This document shows, piece by piece, positions 5,325 through 6,308 of a stretch of DNA of 6,308 bases. The notes beneath the pieces were generated by a model. The model worked only from the letters and a program-made list of their open reading frames with translations. It was not told the DNA's origin and searched no databases. The translations under genes and the position numbers were made by a program. Source of the stretch: Thermoplasmata archaeon (lineage in GTDB: Archaea; Thermoplasmatota; Thermoplasmata; Thermoplasmatales; Thermoplasmataceae); the NCBI GenBank assembly GCA_021804185.1, contig JAJZKL010000072.1, forward strand, positions 1-6,308, read 5' to 3'. Positions within the stretch are counted from its first letter, which is position 1, and every line of letters begins with the position of its first letter.

Positions 5325-5906
5325 ATGTATATAACAATCGAAGATCAATATATAGCCAGAATACCGCCCGAGCTTCTTTCTGAAGATTATGAAAAAGCAG
5401 TTCTGGAGGTATCCAAGACATCGCTGGAAGGAAGACTTGTTGATGTCAAGGAAGAAAACAATGAGGATAAAATTCTAGGCAAGTGCTTCGTTGTCTCTGT
5501 TACAGAGATAGAGACTGTCGGAGACGGGGCCATTGTCCATGGGGACGGTGGAGTTTATCAGGCTGTAAGGTACAAGGCACTTGCTTTTTACCCTGAACTG
5601 CAGGAAATAGTTGAAGGAGAGGTAACATCGGTAAAGGAGTTCGGAGCTTTTGTAAAGTTCGGGCCGTTCGAAGGGCTGCTTCATAAGGGGCAGATTATGG
5701 ACGATATTATCAGTGTAGACCTTTCAAACCAGAGATTTGTTGGCAAAGAGACAAGAAAGGATCTGAAGGCCGGAGATATAGTCAGGGTAAAGATAGTGCA
5801 TCTGAATTTGAGATCATCTACCCTGGAAGGAAGCACCATTGGATTTACAATGAAACAGATGGGCCTTGGAAAACTCCAGTGGCTTGAAAAGAAGATGGAG
5901 AATTGA
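5325..5906 (+). CDS. rpoE1: DNA-directed RNA polymerase subunit Rpo7 (RpoE1, RPB7 homologue)
   Basis: The 193-residue protein is the larger subunit of the Rpo4/Rpo7 stalk of archaeal RNA polymerase, which helps open-complex formation and binds emerging RNA. The N-terminal tip/RNP-like domain spans about residues 1-80, with 'GKCFVVSVTEIETVGDGAIVHGDGGVYQAVRYKALAFYP' in typical family form (52-90). The S1/OB domain runs from about 82 to 175: 'EGEVTSVKEFGAFVKFGPFEGLLHKGQIMDD', then 'VGKETRKDLKAGDIVRVKIV', ending in the usual 'GLGKLQWLEKK' (about 180-190). Length is normal for the family (about 180-195). It is the first gene of a cluster with spt4, four bases downstream, and dephospho-CoA kinase. 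The long structured leader in front of it is unusual for this window. Confidence 0.97.
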   Translation: MYITIEDQYIARIPPELLSEDYEKAVLEVSKTSLEGRLVDVKEENNEDKILGKCFVVSVTEIETVGDGAIVHGDGGVYQAVRYKALAFYPELQEIVEGEVTSVKEFGAFVKFGPFEGLLHKGQIMDDIISVDLSNQRFVGKETRKDLKAGDIVRVKIVHLNLRSSTLEGSTIGFTMKQMGLGKLQWLEKKMEN

Positions 5907-5910
5907 AAAC

Positions 5911-6105
5911 ATGAAGGAAATATTCAGGGCTTGCAAGAAGTGCAAGTTGCTCACTGTTGACAAGAACTGCCCAATTCATGGCGAGGAGAAAACTTCTACA
6001 GAATGGTTCGGTTTTACCATAATAACGGAACCCGAACTCTCCATAATAGCTGAAAAGGCAGGAATCACATCACCTGGAAATTATGCAATTAAAGTCAGGC
6101 AGTAA
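5911..6105 (+). CDS. spt4: Transcription elongation factor Spt4 (RpoE2)
   Basis: The 64-residue zinc protein is the partner of Spt5; the Spt4/5 dimer binds the polymerase clamp and promotes processive elongation. The family pattern is clear: 'RACKKCKLLT' (6-15) supplies Cys8 and Cys11, 'NCPIHG' (19-24) gives Cys20 and His23, then 'TEWFGFTIITEPELSIIAEKAGI' (30-52) and 'PGNYAIKVRQ' to the end, the typical Spt5-binding half. The fourth metal ligand, Cys in most archaeal homologues (CPxC), appears to be His here. I chose the ATG at 5911 over an upstream in-frame ATG at 5866 because the family starts directly before the first CxxC, because it avoids a 41-base overlap with rpoE1, and because GGAG lies ten bases upstream. 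Spacing of four bases from rpoE1 and overlap with the next gene indicate one operon. Confidence 0.94.
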   Translation: MKEIFRACKKCKLLTVDKNCPIHGEEKTSTEWFGFTIITEPELSIIAEKAGITSPGNYAIKVRQ

Positions 6106-6308
6106 GTTCGTTCTTTCACAGGATGTTCTGGATGAAGTTTCCTCATACGGACACCGTATGTGCGTCGCATCAGAGATTCTCGGGTTATCAAATTCCTCAA
6201 AAATAATATCCGTGGGTGATGTAACCACAGATAATCTTAGCATGCTGGGAATACCAATCCACATAGAGATAGTCGATCTCAAGACAAGAAGAGGTCAGGA
6301 AGGGGAAT
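6083..6308 (+). CDS. GTP-dependent dephospho-CoA kinase (DUF359), N-terminal part
   Basis: The frame opens at ATG 6083 and runs through the window end, giving 75 codons of a protein usually about 170-190 residues long. The visible part carries the DUF359 signature 'ISVGDVTTDNLSMLGIPIHIEIVDLKTRR' (about residues 43-71), with the GDVTT turn and the 'D-KT-R' element typical of the family, preceded by the shorter 'SSYGHR' segment that replaces the usual P-L/Y-G. In Thermococcus this family phosphorylates dephospho-CoA with GTP, the last step of archaeal CoA synthesis, in place of the bacterial/eukaryotic ATP-using CoaE. The start lies 23 bases inside spt4 in another frame, so translation is probably coupled. 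The order rpoE1-spt4-DUF359 is a familiar archaeal arrangement. The C-terminal part is not visible. Confidence 0.9.
   Translation, partial: MQLKSGSKFVLSQDVLDEVSSYGHRMCVASEILGLSNSSKIISVGDVTTDNLSMLGIPIHIEIVDLKTRRGQEGE

Noticed and set aside
5866..6105. Longer 79-residue version of Spt4 from the ATG at 5866
   Set aside because: The extra 15 residues are the rpoE1 3' end read in another frame and have no counterpart in the family; the ATG at 5911 fits the family start and has GGAG upstream.
1..6308. Mobile element, CRISPR array, toxin-antitoxin or defence system
   Set aside because: No transposase, integrase, terminal repeats, regularly spaced repeats, or small paired genes of that kind were seen; gene content is ordinary archaeal core and metabolic.

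Overview
The window reads as a chromosomal segment of a thermoacidophilic euryarchaeon, most likely of the order Thermoplasmatales (Thermoplasma/Ferroplasma/Cuniculiplasma-like). It carries unmistakably archaeal genes: RNA polymerase subunit Rpo7, Spt4, an NMD3 homologue, a DUF359 dephospho-CoA kinase and a free-standing archaeal asparagine synthetase of class II synthetase fold. Arginine is mostly AGG/AGA and isoleucine often ATA. Several genes have a TATA box about 24-28 bases before the start codon and no clear Shine-Dalgarno sequence, which fits leaderless transcription. The placement at order level is inference from gene content and style, not from a search.

Layout. Bases 1-146 (+) hold the 3' end, or possibly all, of a small single-span membrane protein gene. 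Bases 288-1454 (+) encode a CPA2-type cation/proton antiporter starting at TTG. It overlaps by 15 bases, tail to tail, an Lrp/AsnC-family regulator on the minus strand (1440-1871). That regulator shares a 132-base divergent promoter region with an AsnRS-related asparagine synthetase (AS-AR, 2004-2936, +). A minus-strand pair follows: an isovaleryl-CoA dehydrogenase-like flavoenzyme (3957-5108) and an NMD3 homologue (2938-3954), separated by two bases and probably co-transcribed. The NMD3 gene ends one base from the AS-AR stop. From 5325 rightward (+) lies the conserved archaeal cluster rpoE1 (rpo7) - spt4 (rpoE2) - GTP-dependent dephospho-CoA kinase, the last cut by the window end.

How the parts fit. 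The rightmost cluster links transcription machinery (the Rpo7 stalk subunit and Spt4, partner of Spt5) with a CoA biosynthesis enzyme, an arrangement common in archaea. The left half looks like amino-acid control: an Lrp/AsnC regulator beside an asparagine-forming enzyme, echoing the unrelated-lineage asnC/asnA pair of enterobacteria. The acyl-CoA dehydrogenase fits branched-chain amino acid or acyl-CoA catabolism in a peptide-using heterotroph, while NMD3 belongs to ribosome biology and has no obvious functional tie to it.

The most notable unexplained signal is the roughly 95-nt leader between a good TATA box and the rpoE1 start. It can fold into two consecutive hairpins, one capped by a possible GCGA tetraloop, with the second ending two bases before the Shine-Dalgarno sequence. 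Other points worth a look are a direct-repeat pair in the Lrp/AS-AR intergenic region, an apparent Cys3His zinc site in Spt4 and a Ser-Asp in place of Asp-Asp/Asn-Asp in the antiporter ion site. I see no mobile element, CRISPR array, tRNA or rRNA, and no defence system.
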